Origin: JBBDMX01 sp040878035
Lineage (GTDB): Bacteria > Planctomycetota > Phycisphaerae > Phycisphaerales > Phycisphaeraceae
NCBI GenBank assembly: GCA_040878035.1
Contig: JBBDMX010000093.1
Location: 3,834-67,833 of the forward strand
Length of the DNA: 64,000 nt
Direction: 5' to 3'
Shown here: one piece after another, positions 52,516 to 62,426 of the stretch
How the letters are laid out: the number at the start of each line of letters is the position of its first letter
Position numbering within the stretch: the stretch's first letter is position 1
The notes under the pieces: model-generated
The model's input: the letters and a program-made list of their open reading frames with translations, nothing else
What the model was told of the DNA's origin: nothing
Databases searched by the model: none
Position numbers and translations under genes: made by a program

Positions 52516-52722
52516 AGGCAGAAGAGGTAACAGGGAGGAACACGGATGAACACGGATAAGAAAAGAAGAAACAGGGAAGGACAGGATATACATGATGAAG
52601 ATTGTGTTGAGTGTATTGGCTGTTCATTCATAATCCATCAGTCCTCATCCTGTCCATCATGTCTATCCCTGTTCCTTCTTCTGCCTTTTCCCATCCGTGT
52701 TCATCGGTGTTACTTGCCTGTT
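52516..52722. repeat. Nested inverted-repeat element, about 207 bp
   Basis: Left arm words in order: GGTAAC, AACACGGATGAACACGGAT (10-bp period), GAAGAAACAGGGAAGGACAG, ACATGATGA. Right arm words are their complements in reverse order: TCATCCTGTCCATCATGTC, CCCTGTTCCTTCTTC, CATCCGTGTTCATCGGTGTT. The right arm runs into the PQQ gene and supplies its TAA stop. The order of words is preserved as in the elements at 59.8 and 60.9 kb. Confidence 0.93.
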
Positions 52723-55700
52723 CCTATCTCCGGGTCGTGTGTGAACGCCACCAGCCCCTGCTGGGTGGCGACTAGCAGCACGCCGTCGCGGATCACCGGC
52801 GTACCCACGACCGCCAGCGGGGCCGCGCCGGCTTCACCGTCGGCGGCGTCGCCCAGCGATAAGTCGCCGACCTTCTTGCCGTCGCTCTTGCGGTAGATCG
52901 CCAGCCGCCAACGAACTCCCGCCACACGCCTGCCCTCCTGTTGAGGCTGATCATACTCCAGCACCGGCACGATCGGCCCGCCCAGGGTCAGCAACTGCGG
53001 CGATGGCGGCCGGCCCGAGCGATGGTCCAGGTCCAGTACCGCCTGCACCGCGCCGGTGGCGACATCGAGCACCGCCAGGCTCACGCCTCCGCCGCGCCTC
53101 ATCCCCAGCACCGACACCTGTGTGCCGTCGGGCGCCCCGGCCAGGCTCACCGGCCCGGTGAGCGAGCCGGGCAGCGGCAACACCCGCTTGGCGCCGCTGC
53201 GCACGTCGATGAGCCAGACCGATGAATCGCCGCCCTGCGGCCAGAGCAGCCCCAGCGTCTTGTCGTTTAGCAGCACGGCCGCGTCGGTGTTGCGTGACTT
53301 GGGCTCCAGGACCCAGCGCACCAGGCCGCTGGGGATGTTGCGGCAGACGTAGCCCGCGCTGGACGAGTAAATCACGCCATCGGGCAGCCAGATCAAGGGC
53401 GCAGCGACCACCCGGCCGACGAGCGACACCTCACCGCGCCGCTCGCCCGTGCGCGGGTCGCAGATCAACAGTGATCGCCCGCCGTCCATCACCAGGTTGA
53501 CGTAACCCGCGGCGATGCGCACGCCGGACACCGCGCGATGCTCAAAACGCCGGCGCCAGACGGACGTGGCGGTCGCCAGATCGTAAGCCTCCACCTGGTC
53601 CACCAGCGTCTGTTCGTTCACACTGCGGCGCACCAGCAGTCCCAGGCCCACGTCGAGGCGCGCGGGCCGGCCCTCGCCGCTGTTGGAAAGCTCCGCATCG
53701 TCAAACAGCAGCGGCGACATGTCGTCTTGCTCGTCCGCCAGTTCCCAGCGGCGCATGCCGTTGCTCAGGTCGATGCCCACCATTCGGCCGTCGCCCAGGA
53801 TCAGTCCGACGTGGCCGTCGCGCAGGACGCCGCCGCCGGCGTACATCGCCGAGCCGCCGTCGAGGTATGCCCCGCCGTAGAGATCGCTGTCCCCCTGCAC
53901 CCTGGGCAGGCGCACCTGCCAGGCGACTTTGCCACTGTGCACGTTGCGGGCCGTCAGCAAGCGCTGCTGCCCGTCGAGGATGCCCACGTGCTGCGTGAGG
54001 AACTGGGATGCTGGGCCTGACCCCGGGGGCGGATCGCCCGCCAGATCAACGAACGTCAGGCCGGCGCTCTGTTCCTTCCATGCCATCGTGTTAGGCGCGC
54101 CGGTCATCACATCACTGACCGGCGCGATGCCGTTGCCGGAATCCTTAAGCGTGACCAGCGCCTGCTCGGCGATCTGCGCCGCGGGCAGCGCCCGGCCGTC
54201 AGCCATCACCGGCAACTGGGGATACCGCTGGGCCAGCAGGCGCCAGTCGTCGGCGGCCTGGCGCGTCCAGCGCTGGTCCTGGTGATAACGTGCCAGCGCC
54301 ACCAGTCCTGCCGCGGCGCGGGGCGGATAGGCCGAGCGTGCCACGTCCTGGAGGATCAGTTCGCCCTGGTCGAATCGGCCGGCGTCGCGTGCCCGCCGGG
54401 CCGCCAGTACCGCCGCTTCCAATGAGGCGCCGCTATTGGGGTATGCCCGGCTGACCGCCAGCAAGTCATCGACACCGCCACCGGCGGCGATGGCTTGCTC
54501 CAAGGCCAGCTTCCCGCGCTCCTGAAGGAGATTGGCTACCAAGGCGCCGTGGCGGGATGCCAGTTGCTCCAGCGCCTCGGCCGCCAGCGCTGAGGCCAAG
54601 GCTTGACCCGATGCCGCGGCCGGGCTCGACGAGGCTGGCGGCGCGTCATCCGTCGGCACCATCAGGTCGCGGCCTCCCACGGCGACGGCGGTGTACAGGT
54701 CGATGGCTTGGCGCAGATCGCCGCGCGCCTGGGCCGCGGCCGCACGCGCCAGGTCCAGGCGCAGCTTCTGCCCTTGCGTCGTCGCCAGGCTTTGAGCGCT
54801 GTCCAGCATCCCCCCTGCCGCGTCCCCGCCGTCGCGGGCACGCAGCAGCAAGCAGTCCAGCAGCCGGCCTTGCGTCGCATCGTATCGCTTGTCGCTCGTC
54901 GCCAAGCTGGCCAGTACGGCCTGATAGTCGGTAATGGCGGCATCCATATCGCCCAGTCGCAGCGACAGGGCCGCGCGCTCCAGCCGCGCCGGCCCCGCAC
55001 CCCCGGGATCGGCATGCGGGGCTTGGGCAATGCGCGCTGTCAACTGCCGCATGCGCCCGGCGCTGTCCACCAGCATGTACGTTTGATCCAGCCCGCGCAC
55101 CAGCAACTGCTGGCCGTCGTAAAACAGGTTGCCCACCGGGTCGCCGCGCGGCGTGTCGGCGTGAAGTACGCTGGTGCGCCGCCCCGTCGCCAGGTCCAGG
55201 CACACGATATGGTCCTGCTCGGGCACGTACACCGCGCCTTGCGTCAGCACGCCCCGACCATGTGAATCGTCCACATCCGCCCGCCACAGGAGCTGCCAGG
55301 CGCCAGTGGCGTCATCGCCGCGATAGCAGGCCACGCCATCGGGCCCGGCCACGACCACGCGTTGATCGATGACACCCAGGCCATAGCGGTGCGAGCCCTT
55401 GTCGGCCTGATAGCGGACCTGGCCGGTGGAGCGATCCAGGCACAACAGGGCCGAGCTGTCGGCGGGCATCACGATCAGCCGGTCGCCCTGGACCAGGATG
55501 GTGTTGTCGTCCCAGCCGCTCACCGCGTTGGAGCGCAGGCGGCGCATCAGGGCGGGATGGAAGTCGCTCATGGTTTCGGGCAGACCACGCTCGTAGCGCG
55601 ACGCCCAGCGCAACGCGCCGTCGGCGCCGTCCAGCGCCATGACCACGCCCTGGGCGGTGAGCACAAACACGTCGTTGCCGTCCACCGCGACGGCCAGTGG

Positions 55701-57383
55701 CGTCCAGGGGTCACTCTCGACCACCGCCGAGCAAAGGTAGGTGCGCCAGATCACCTGGCCGCTGTCGCGATCCAGCGCTGCCAGGTACTGACCGGTGTTC
55801 TGCTCCAGCGGCGCCAGCAGGCGGTCGCCGCAGAGCACCGGCGTGGCGAGCCATCGCGCCGGCCGATCCGCCGCCGGCCCCAAGTCGCCGGCGGGCCGTT
55901 CCCAACGCGACTGGCCCGTGCTCAGGTCCCGCGCGATCAGCGTGTTGGACTGCATGGTTTCGATGCGCCGGCCTGTCTGCCCCACCAGACCCCAACTGCC
56001 CGCGGGCTGGCGAAGGTGGTATAGCGTCTGGTCGATCAACGTCAGCGCCGTTGCCGTGCGGTCGCCAAACAGCGCCACCTCCTCGGGCGTGGTGGGCATG
56101 GGTAAGCCCAGATTGCCGTTGAGCATGACCATCATCGCCGCGCGTTCGGACTGCCGCGACTGTGCCTGTTCCAGGGCGGCCTCGGGCGTCTCCCAGAGCA
56201 GTTCGCCGCTGTCCACGTCGTAGCAGACCACGCGGTCACGCTCGACGAGGCAGATGCGCCCGTCGGCGGTCACCACCTGCGCGGTGGGGAACCAACCATG
56301 GTCGCGCCAGCGGGTGATCAATTCCGGGCGGCGCTGCGGCCGCTGATTGCCAAAGCCGCCTTTGAGCCGGGCTTCACGCGTGCGGATCGACTGGGCGGTG
56401 ATCAGCGGCGTGCGCACCTCCCAGAGCCTGGTCATCAGCGCCGCCTGCCCGGCGATGTCCAGCGCCGCGGGCAGTTGCGGCCCTGGCGCCGACGGCGCCA
56501 GGCGGGCGTCGGCGGCCACGGCACGGCGCACCTGCTCGATCCACGCCGCCTGCCGGCCCAGCCCCGCGCCCCCGTCGTGGGCATGCGGGGCTTTGAGCAG
56601 GCGCTCCAATCGCGCCAGCGCATCGGCCACCCCGGTGCGGTCACCCGACTGGGCGCTCGCCACCGCCAGCGACAGGAGCAGCCGCACCTGATCGACATCG
56701 GGGTCGGGATGCGCAAGCAGCACCTTGCGGAACAGCCGCCGGGCGCCGGCAAAGTCGTAGCGGTCCATCATCAGCCCGCCCAGGGCCATGGCGGCGTCAT
56801 CGCCCCAGGCACTGATGAAGTAGCGGCGCAGCACTTCCTCCAGCGCCTTTTCATTGGCGGATCCGGGGGACCCATCCCGAAGCATCAGCGCCCTGGCCTC
56901 GCTGTCGGCTTGCGCGCGATAGACCGCAAATGCCTGCGGATGCGCATCCTTGAGCTGCGCCAGCGCCTGCTCCACCGCCTCGGTCACCGGCTGATAGGTC
57001 CGCCCATCCCTGGTCGTCAGCACGTGGCCCGCCGTGTCGATCACGTGCTGCATCACCAGGATCGCCTCGTGATGCTTGCCTTCCTCGATGTACTCGGCGG
57101 CCCGGCGAAGGTGACTGTCCACCTCGCTGTCGGTGTTGAGCGACGCGCCCTGCGGCGGGGCAGTACTGGCGGCGCCGTCATCCCCGACAATCTGCATCGC
57201 CTTGATTTCAATCCTGCCCTGGATCTTCATGTTCCCGTCATTGAGGTCGATCTGGATCATCTGGGCGGAAGTGGAAAGCGAAAAGCAGAACGTGAAAAGT
57301 AGAAAGTGAAGGACACTACCATGCCTGCTTGCGCGGGCATGCCTCTTCACCTTTAACCTTTTACTTTCCACTTTCGACTTCAT
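52710..57383 (-). CDS. Giant secreted TPR/PQQ-like beta-propeller protein
   Basis: A 1557-residue exported protein. A TPR-like helical region (about 70-290) precedes a first PQQ-type beta-propeller (about 350-760) with blades such as YLAALDRDSGQVIWR and VVMALDGADGALRW, then helical TPR-like repeats (about 790-1110) and a second propeller to the end. It probably scaffolds an outer-membrane or periplasmic complex. ATG 57383 is chosen because GAGGTG lies 8 bp upstream; an earlier in-frame ATG at 57407 overlaps the preceding gene. The signal sequence VLHFLLFTFCFSLSTSAQ is encoded by one arm of a repeat element (57267-57381). Confidence 0.82.
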   Translation of the reverse strand: MKSKVESKRLKVKRHARASRHGSVLHFLLFTFCFSLSTSAQMIQIDLNDGNMKIQGRIEIKAMQIVGDDGAASTAPPQGASLNTDSEVDSHLRRAAEYIEEGKHHEAILVMQHVIDTAGHVLTTRDGRTYQPVTEAVEQALAQLKDAHPQAFAVYRAQADSEARALMLRDGSPGSANEKALEEVLRRYFISAWGDDAAMALGGLMMDRYDFAGARRLFRKVLLAHPDPDVDQVRLLLSLAVASAQSGDRTGVADALARLERLLKAPHAHDGGAGLGRQAAWIEQVRRAVAADARLAPSAPGPQLPAALDIAGQAALMTRLWEVRTPLITAQSIRTREARLKGGFGNQRPQRRPELITRWRDHGWFPTAQVVTADGRICLVERDRVVCYDVDSGELLWETPEAALEQAQSRQSERAAMMVMLNGNLGLPMPTTPEEVALFGDRTATALTLIDQTLYHLRQPAGSWGLVGQTGRRIETMQSNTLIARDLSTGQSRWERPAGDLGPAADRPARWLATPVLCGDRLLAPLEQNTGQYLAALDRDSGQVIWRTYLCSAVVESDPWTPLAVAVDGNDVFVLTAQGVVMALDGADGALRWASRYERGLPETMSDFHPALMRRLRSNAVSGWDDNTILVQGDRLIVMPADSSALLCLDRSTGQVRYQADKGSHRYGLGVIDQRVVVAGPDGVACYRGDDATGAWQLLWRADVDDSHGRGVLTQGAVYVPEQDHIVCLDLATGRRTSVLHADTPRGDPVGNLFYDGQQLLVRGLDQTYMLVDSAGRMRQLTARIAQAPHADPGGAGPARLERAALSLRLGDMDAAITDYQAVLASLATSDKRYDATQGRLLDCLLLRARDGGDAAGGMLDSAQSLATTQGQKLRLDLARAAAAQARGDLRQAIDLYTAVAVGGRDLMVPTDDAPPASSSPAAASGQALASALAAEALEQLASRHGALVANLLQERGKLALEQAIAAGGGVDDLLAVSRAYPNSGASLEAAVLAARRARDAGRFDQGELILQDVARSAYPPRAAAGLVALARYHQDQRWTRQAADDWRLLAQRYPQLPVMADGRALPAAQIAEQALVTLKDSGNGIAPVSDVMTGAPNTMAWKEQSAGLTFVDLAGDPPPGSGPASQFLTQHVGILDGQQRLLTARNVHSGKVAWQVRLPRVQGDSDLYGGAYLDGGSAMYAGGGVLRDGHVGLILGDGRMVGIDLSNGMRRWELADEQDDMSPLLFDDAELSNSGEGRPARLDVGLGLLVRRSVNEQTLVDQVEAYDLATATSVWRRRFEHRAVSGVRIAAGYVNLVMDGGRSLLICDPRTGERRGEVSLVGRVVAAPLIWLPDGVIYSSSAGYVCRNIPSGLVRWVLEPKSRNTDAAVLLNDKTLGLLWPQGGDSSVWLIDVRSGAKRVLPLPGSLTGPVSLAGAPDGTQVSVLGMRRGGGVSLAVLDVATGAVQAVLDLDHRSGRPPSPQLLTLGGPIVPVLEYDQPQQEGRRVAGVRWRLAIYRKSDGKKVGDLSLGDAADGEAGAAPLAVVGTPVIRDGVLLVATQQGLVAFTHDPEIGTGK
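57267..57381. repeat. Inverted-repeat element encoding the PQQ protein signal peptide
   Basis: GGAAGTGGAAAGCGAAAAGC through AAAGTGAAGG (57267-57312) is the inverted complement, imperfectly, of CTTCACCTTTAACCTTTTAC through CGACTTC (57345-57381). An inner ATGCC/GGCAT stem lies between. The element spans codons 1-39 of the PQQ gene. Confidence 0.92.
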
Positions 57384-57390
57384 ACCGCCG

Positions 57391-59772
57391 TCACCTCTTC
57401 CTTCCAAACGCCCACGCCAACAACTGCTCGACGCACAACACGCCTGCCAGCACCAGGAGAATCCAGGTCCACACTTCCAGACCCGCGGTCACGGTGGCCT
57501 GGGTCAGCGACGCCTTGCCGCGGATGATCTGCACGCGGGCGTCGCCCAGTTGCTGCTGGAGGGCGTCGGTGTTGGCGCGCTGAAGCTGGCCCTCAGCCGG
57601 ATCGATGTTGGCGGCAAACAGCAACGTCTCGGCTTCCCCGCCGTGCTTCGTCAGCGCCACGCTGTAGAAGCCGCGATGATCGGTGTCGGGATTGTGCACG
57701 ACTAGCGTCTTGCCATCGGGCGCGGGCGTCGCGGCGTAGCTGGAGGTTTCCCCATCGGGCCCGGTGATCTTCGCCTCCATGGCGTATTTGGCGGAGTCGA
57801 GCTCGAAGTGGATGGGCGTGGCCACTGCCTGCGTGCCCTGGTCGCCGGCCTTGCGGGCGATATACCTGGTCGTCTCGAGCATCGCCACCACGTAGCTCGG
57901 ATCGTTGGGCCAGGTGTTCCAGGCGCCGTCCGTCGGCGTGGTGATGACCATGACCCGGCCCGCGCCATAGCTCTTCTCGACGATCGCCGGCGAGGCGTCG
58001 ATGTCGGTGTAACGCATCAGGACCGAAGCAGCATTTCGGATTTCGGATTGCGGATTTCGGATCCCTTCTTCACTCCCCTGCTCGCCTGCTCGCCTGCTCT
58101 CCTGCTCTAGCGCTTCGCTGCCCCACCAGCGGAAGACCTTGATCGTCTTGAAGAACGGGTTGTTCGATCCGCCGAACACCTCCAGCGCGGGGTGGTTGGC
58201 GGCTTCCAGGCCCAGATTCACCCATTCGCGCTGGCTATCGTCGCCTTTGATCTGGGTGAGTTTGATGGGCAGCAGGCCCCGGCCCTCGTCGTAGAGCAGG
58301 CCGTTGTAGACCTCGGCGTCGACCTGGTCGCCCAGGCAGAACACCAGCCCGCCGCCGGCGGCGACGTAGGCCCGTAGCGCCTTGAGCCGGTCCTCGGAGA
58401 TTCGGTAGAGATTGCACACAAAAATCGCCTGGAAGCGATCCAGGGCCATACCCTCGAACTGACCTTCGCCCACCGTCTCGACCACGTAACCCGAAGGCAC
58501 ATCGCCCGGCGGGGACAGCGCGTAATCCAGGAAAAATGTCTCGCTGCGGCCACGCACCGACGACGGATCGCCATCGACCAGGAGCACGTGAACGCCTTCG
58601 TTAACGCGGGCGGCATAGAGCCGGGTGTTGTCGGCCTCCAGGGCATCGGGCCCCATGCGGGCCTCGATGGGCACCGAGCCGACCTGGCGGAAGGTGTAGG
58701 TGAACGGCACCGACGCCACCCCGCCGGCACGCAGGGTGGGAATGCGCCCGTGCAGTTCCAGGGCGCCCTGGGCCTTGAAGGTCACATCCAGGTCGTCCAC
58801 CTCGCTTTGGCCGTAGTTTGCGACGGTGACCTCGAAGCGCGACTCGACGCCTTTGGCCAGGGCTTTGTCCAGCGGGGCGATGTCGATGATGGCCAGGTTT
58901 TCCGCGCCCCCGCCGCCCCCGGAAGCGCCGCCGGCATCAACGATGTAGACGCCTTCGGATTTGGCGCCCAGGCGTTTGAGCATCGGCGCGAGCCCCGCAC
59001 CCCCGGTATTAGCCTGACCGGGCTGATCCGGCGCCGTTAGCCCCGTCATGCCAATGCGGGGCTCCAGGGGCTGTTCCGTGGGCACGGTTTCGTCCGTTGC
59101 CGCAACAGTCATCGCCGACGGCTGCCAGTCCGCCTGCCGCAGGTCGCTCACCACATAGATCATGCGGTGCAGTCTGCCGGTGGTTCCTTCCAGCGAGGTT
59201 TCCAGCGTCGCCAGCGCCTGGTCCAATCGTGCCGACAGGTCGCTGGGCTTGAGTTGCTCCAGGCGCTGGATGATGTCGGCCGTGCGTTCGCCGCCGAGCT
59301 TTTCGCCGTTGAACAGCGGCTGCTCGGGGTGGGAGGTGAGGCGCAGCGTGAAGGTGTCGCTCTGCCGTTGGCGCGACAGTTCGCGCACGAATTCGACCAG
59401 GCCGGCCGCGGCCTGCTCGAACGCCGTCTTGTTCTCCGCCACCGCCGCCATGCTGGGCGAATCGTCCAAGAGCACGATGCGCTCGATGGGCACGGTGGGC
59501 ATGGCGGCGCCGATCAGACCCGCGGGCGGAATGACCGGCCGGGCCACCAACATCGCAATAAGCAGAATCGCCAGGCATCGCAATAGCAGGAGCAGCAGGC
59601 TCTCGAGGCGCACGCGCCGGCGGTTGCGCCGGTCGGCCTCAAGCAGGAAATCCATGGCCGCCCAGGCGATGATCCGGTACTTGCGCTTGGACAGAATATG
59701 GATCAGAATCGGCGCGGCAATCAGTACCGAACCAGCCAGCAACCACGGCGTGATGAAGGAAATTCCGAACAC
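57391..59772 (-). CDS. BatA-like VWA membrane protein
   Basis: A 793-residue protein with the BatA N-terminal layout: two membrane segments, the first in FITPWLLAGSVLIAAPILIHIL and the second around LLLLLRCLAILLIAMLV, then a VWA domain with LLDDSPSMAAV. Further beta-rich regions and a C-terminal membrane helix (WTWILLVLAGVLCVEQLL) follow. The GTG start at 59772 is supported by AAGGAT 6 bp upstream. About residues 556-581 are encoded by a repeat insert at 58032-58109 and look dispensable. Downstream of DUF58 and MoxR, it fits the BatA/aerotolerance-type complex of envelope maintenance. Confidence 0.85.
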   Translation of the reverse strand: MFGISFITPWLLAGSVLIAAPILIHILSKRKYRIIAWAAMDFLLEADRRNRRRVRLESLLLLLLRCLAILLIAMLVARPVIPPAGLIGAAMPTVPIERIVLLDDSPSMAAVAENKTAFEQAAAGLVEFVRELSRQRQSDTFTLRLTSHPEQPLFNGEKLGGERTADIIQRLEQLKPSDLSARLDQALATLETSLEGTTGRLHRMIYVVSDLRQADWQPSAMTVAATDETVPTEQPLEPRIGMTGLTAPDQPGQANTGGAGLAPMLKRLGAKSEGVYIVDAGGASGGGGGAENLAIIDIAPLDKALAKGVESRFEVTVANYGQSEVDDLDVTFKAQGALELHGRIPTLRAGGVASVPFTYTFRQVGSVPIEARMGPDALEADNTRLYAARVNEGVHVLLVDGDPSSVRGRSETFFLDYALSPPGDVPSGYVVETVGEGQFEGMALDRFQAIFVCNLYRISEDRLKALRAYVAAGGGLVFCLGDQVDAEVYNGLLYDEGRGLLPIKLTQIKGDDSQREWVNLGLEAANHPALEVFGGSNNPFFKTIKVFRWWGSEALEQESRRAGEQGSEEGIRNPQSEIRNAASVLMRYTDIDASPAIVEKSYGAGRVMVITTPTDGAWNTWPNDPSYVVAMLETTRYIARKAGDQGTQAVATPIHFELDSAKYAMEAKITGPDGETSSYAATPAPDGKTLVVHNPDTDHRGFYSVALTKHGGEAETLLFAANIDPAEGQLQRANTDALQQQLGDARVQIIRGKASLTQATVTAGLEVWTWILLVLAGVLCVEQLLAWAFGRKR
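57392..57397 (-). promoter_or_regulatory. Ribosome-binding site that decides PQQ gene start
   Basis: GAGGTG on the minus strand, 8 bp before ATG 57383 and overlapping the TGA stop of the BatA-like gene. It supports the shorter start and translational coupling. Confidence 0.7.
58032..58109. repeat. TTCGGATT and CTGCTCGC repeats inside BatA-like gene
   Basis: ATTTCGGATTTCGGATTGCG (58033-58052) with one further unit is followed by three CTGCTCGC-like units (58078-58105), both 8-bp periods. The block stays in frame and encodes a charged peptide reading IRNPQSEIRN plus an Glu/Arg/Gly-rich run. Confidence 0.88.
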
Positions 59773-59798
59773 TCGAGATCCTTACTCATGCGGGCAGT

Positions 59799-59962
59799 GG
59801 TAACACGGATGAACACGGATAGAAGAGGAAACAATGATGAACATGATGGACATGATGCAATGAGTCTCACAGTTGTCTTGCAGCCCGACCCCAGTGGATC
59901 ATGTCCATCATGTTCATCCTGTTCCTTCTTCTACTTTTTCATCCGTGTTCATCCGTGTTACT
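59799..59962. repeat. Nested inverted-repeat element, 164 bp
   Basis: GTAACACGGATGAACACGG, AGAAGAGGAAACA and GATGAACATGATGGACATG on the left pair with ATCATGTCCATCATGTTCAT, CTGTTCCTTCTTCT and CATCCGTGTTCATCCGTGTT on the right. It fills the gap between the BatA-like and DUF58 genes. Confidence 0.93.
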
Positions 59963-59976
59963 TCATCTGTATGCAA

Positions 59977-60915
59977 TCATCGCCGGGTCTTCCGCATCGT
60001 GCGCTGGCGGAAGGCCAGGTAGCCCGCCAGGGCCGCGTCCAGCGGGTCCTTGGTGCTCATCGGCACATAGTCAATGCCCAGGTCGGCGCACAGCTTGCGC
60101 ACCCGGCGCGTGAAATTCTCCAGCACCTCCAGGTAGCTCTTGCGCAGCGCCCGCGGCTCGGCCAGCACCTCCGACTCGACTTCCAGGCCCCTGAACATCG
60201 TGTTGTCCTGGAACGGGAAGGTCAGCTCATGATCGTGCAACGTATGCAGCACGACCACTTCGTGGCGACGATGGCGGAAGTGGCGCATCGCGTCGGCCAG
60301 CACGTCTAAGTCCACGAACAGGTCCGACACCAGCACGATCATGCCGCGCTTGCGCGTCTGTTCCGCCAGGCGGTGGAACACATCGCCGATGTCCGAGCGC
60401 TTGTCCGGCTTGATCTGCTCCAGCTCGTGCAGGATCAGCTTCAGGTGCGAGGGGTGCGAGCTGGCGGGCAGGTTCTTGCGGATGTCGTTGTCGAAGGCGA
60501 CCAGGCCCACGGCGTCCTGCTGGTGCTGGAGCAGGAACGCCAGGCACGCCGCCGCCGTCGCCGCGTATTCGAACTTGCCCATGCCGTGGTGCACCGGGTC
60601 GTCGTTGCTGCCGTAGTCCATCGACTTGCTACAGTCGAGGATGATCGTGCACTTGAGGTTGGTCTCCTCCTCGTACTCCTTAATATAGAAGCGATCCTGG
60701 CGGGCCCAGACCTTCCAGTCAATGTGCTTGATCTCGTCGCCGGGCACATACTCGCGATGGGTGGCGAACTCGACGGCAAATCCGTGGTAGGGCGACTTGT
60801 GCAAGCCGGTGATGAAGCCCTCGACCACCAGCCGGGCGCGCACGTCCAGCCTGGTGATCTTGGCCAGCACCTTGGGGTCGAGATAACGCCGCCCGTCAGT
60901 CATTCCTTCATCCAA
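59977..60915 (-). CDS. DUF58-domain protein
   Basis: A 312-residue cytoplasmic VWA-like protein. The DUF58 block EYVPGDEIKHIDWKVWARQD is present near residue 52, followed by the MIDAS-like ILDCSKSMDYG. There are no membrane segments. Such proteins accompany MoxR ATPases, which are thought to remodel them or their VWA partners. A second in-frame ATG at 60903 is possible. It lies between MoxR and the BatA-like gene, but each gap is filled with a repeat element. Confidence 0.9.
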   Translation of the reverse strand: MDEGMTDGRRYLDPKVLAKITRLDVRARLVVEGFITGLHKSPYHGFAVEFATHREYVPGDEIKHIDWKVWARQDRFYIKEYEEETNLKCTIILDCSKSMDYGSNDDPVHHGMGKFEYAATAAACLAFLLQHQQDAVGLVAFDNDIRKNLPASSHPSHLKLILHELEQIKPDKRSDIGDVFHRLAEQTRKRGMIVLVSDLFVDLDVLADAMRHFRHRRHEVVVLHTLHDHELTFPFQDNTMFRGLEVESEVLAEPRALRKSYLEVLENFTRRVRKLCADLGIDYVPMSTKDPLDAALAGYLAFRQRTMRKTRR

Positions 60916-60920
60916 TCAAG

Positions 60921-61119
60921 TTGAACACGAAGGCACGAAGACACGAAGAGAAGAAAGAAGAAGAAGTAAGAAAGTTGAAGAAGGAACAGGGATGGACATG
61001 ATGAACATGATCAATCCGGGTTGTCCTTCAACTGCACGCCTTTTTCATCCTGTCCATCATGTCCATCCCTCTCTCCTCTTCTTCTACTTCATCTTCGTGT
61101 CTTCGTGTCTTCGTGTTCC
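60921..61119. repeat. Nested inverted-repeat element, 199 bp
   Basis: Outer words are GAACACGAAGGCACGAAG (8-bp period, left) and CTTCGTGTCTTCGTGTTC (right). Inner words are GGAACAGGGATGGACATGAT (left) and CATCATGTCCATCCCT (right). AGAAG-rich spacers lie between. It fills the gap between DUF58 and MoxR. Confidence 0.93.
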
Positions 61120-61123
61120 ATTT

Positions 61124-62191
<1,068 letters not shown>

Positions 62192-62225
62192 GGTGGGTCT
62201 CGATTTCCAGTTCTGGGAGGGATAC

Positions 62226-62426
62226 TGAACACGAAGGCACGAAGACACGAAGGAGAAGAAGAAGCTGCGAATGGACGCGGATAGAAAAGCGGAACAGGGA
62301 TGAGGACGACCAGAGGAAAGCTCGGATGGCTATGACCTGAACAAGCCGTCCTGATCTCTTTGTCATGTATCCGCCTTCATCCGCGGCCTTTTCTTCGGCT
62401 TGTACTCCTTCGTGTCTCCGTGTTCT
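62226..62426. repeat. Nested inverted-repeat element, about 201 bp
   Basis: GAACACGAAGGCACGAAGAC (62227-62246) continues into GAAGGAG; ACGCGGATAG follows. On the right, ATCCGCGG, then CTCCTTCGTGTCTCCGTGTT (62405-62424). The right arm lacks one 8-bp unit, and the middle is more decayed than in the other elements. It supplies the sequence at the stop codon of the prenyltransferase-like gene. Confidence 0.9.

Noticed and set aside
60921..61119. Possible CRISPR array because of regularly spaced short words
   Set aside because: Words are 8-10 bp in direct contact without unique spacers, and the pattern inverts halfway; no cas genes nearby.
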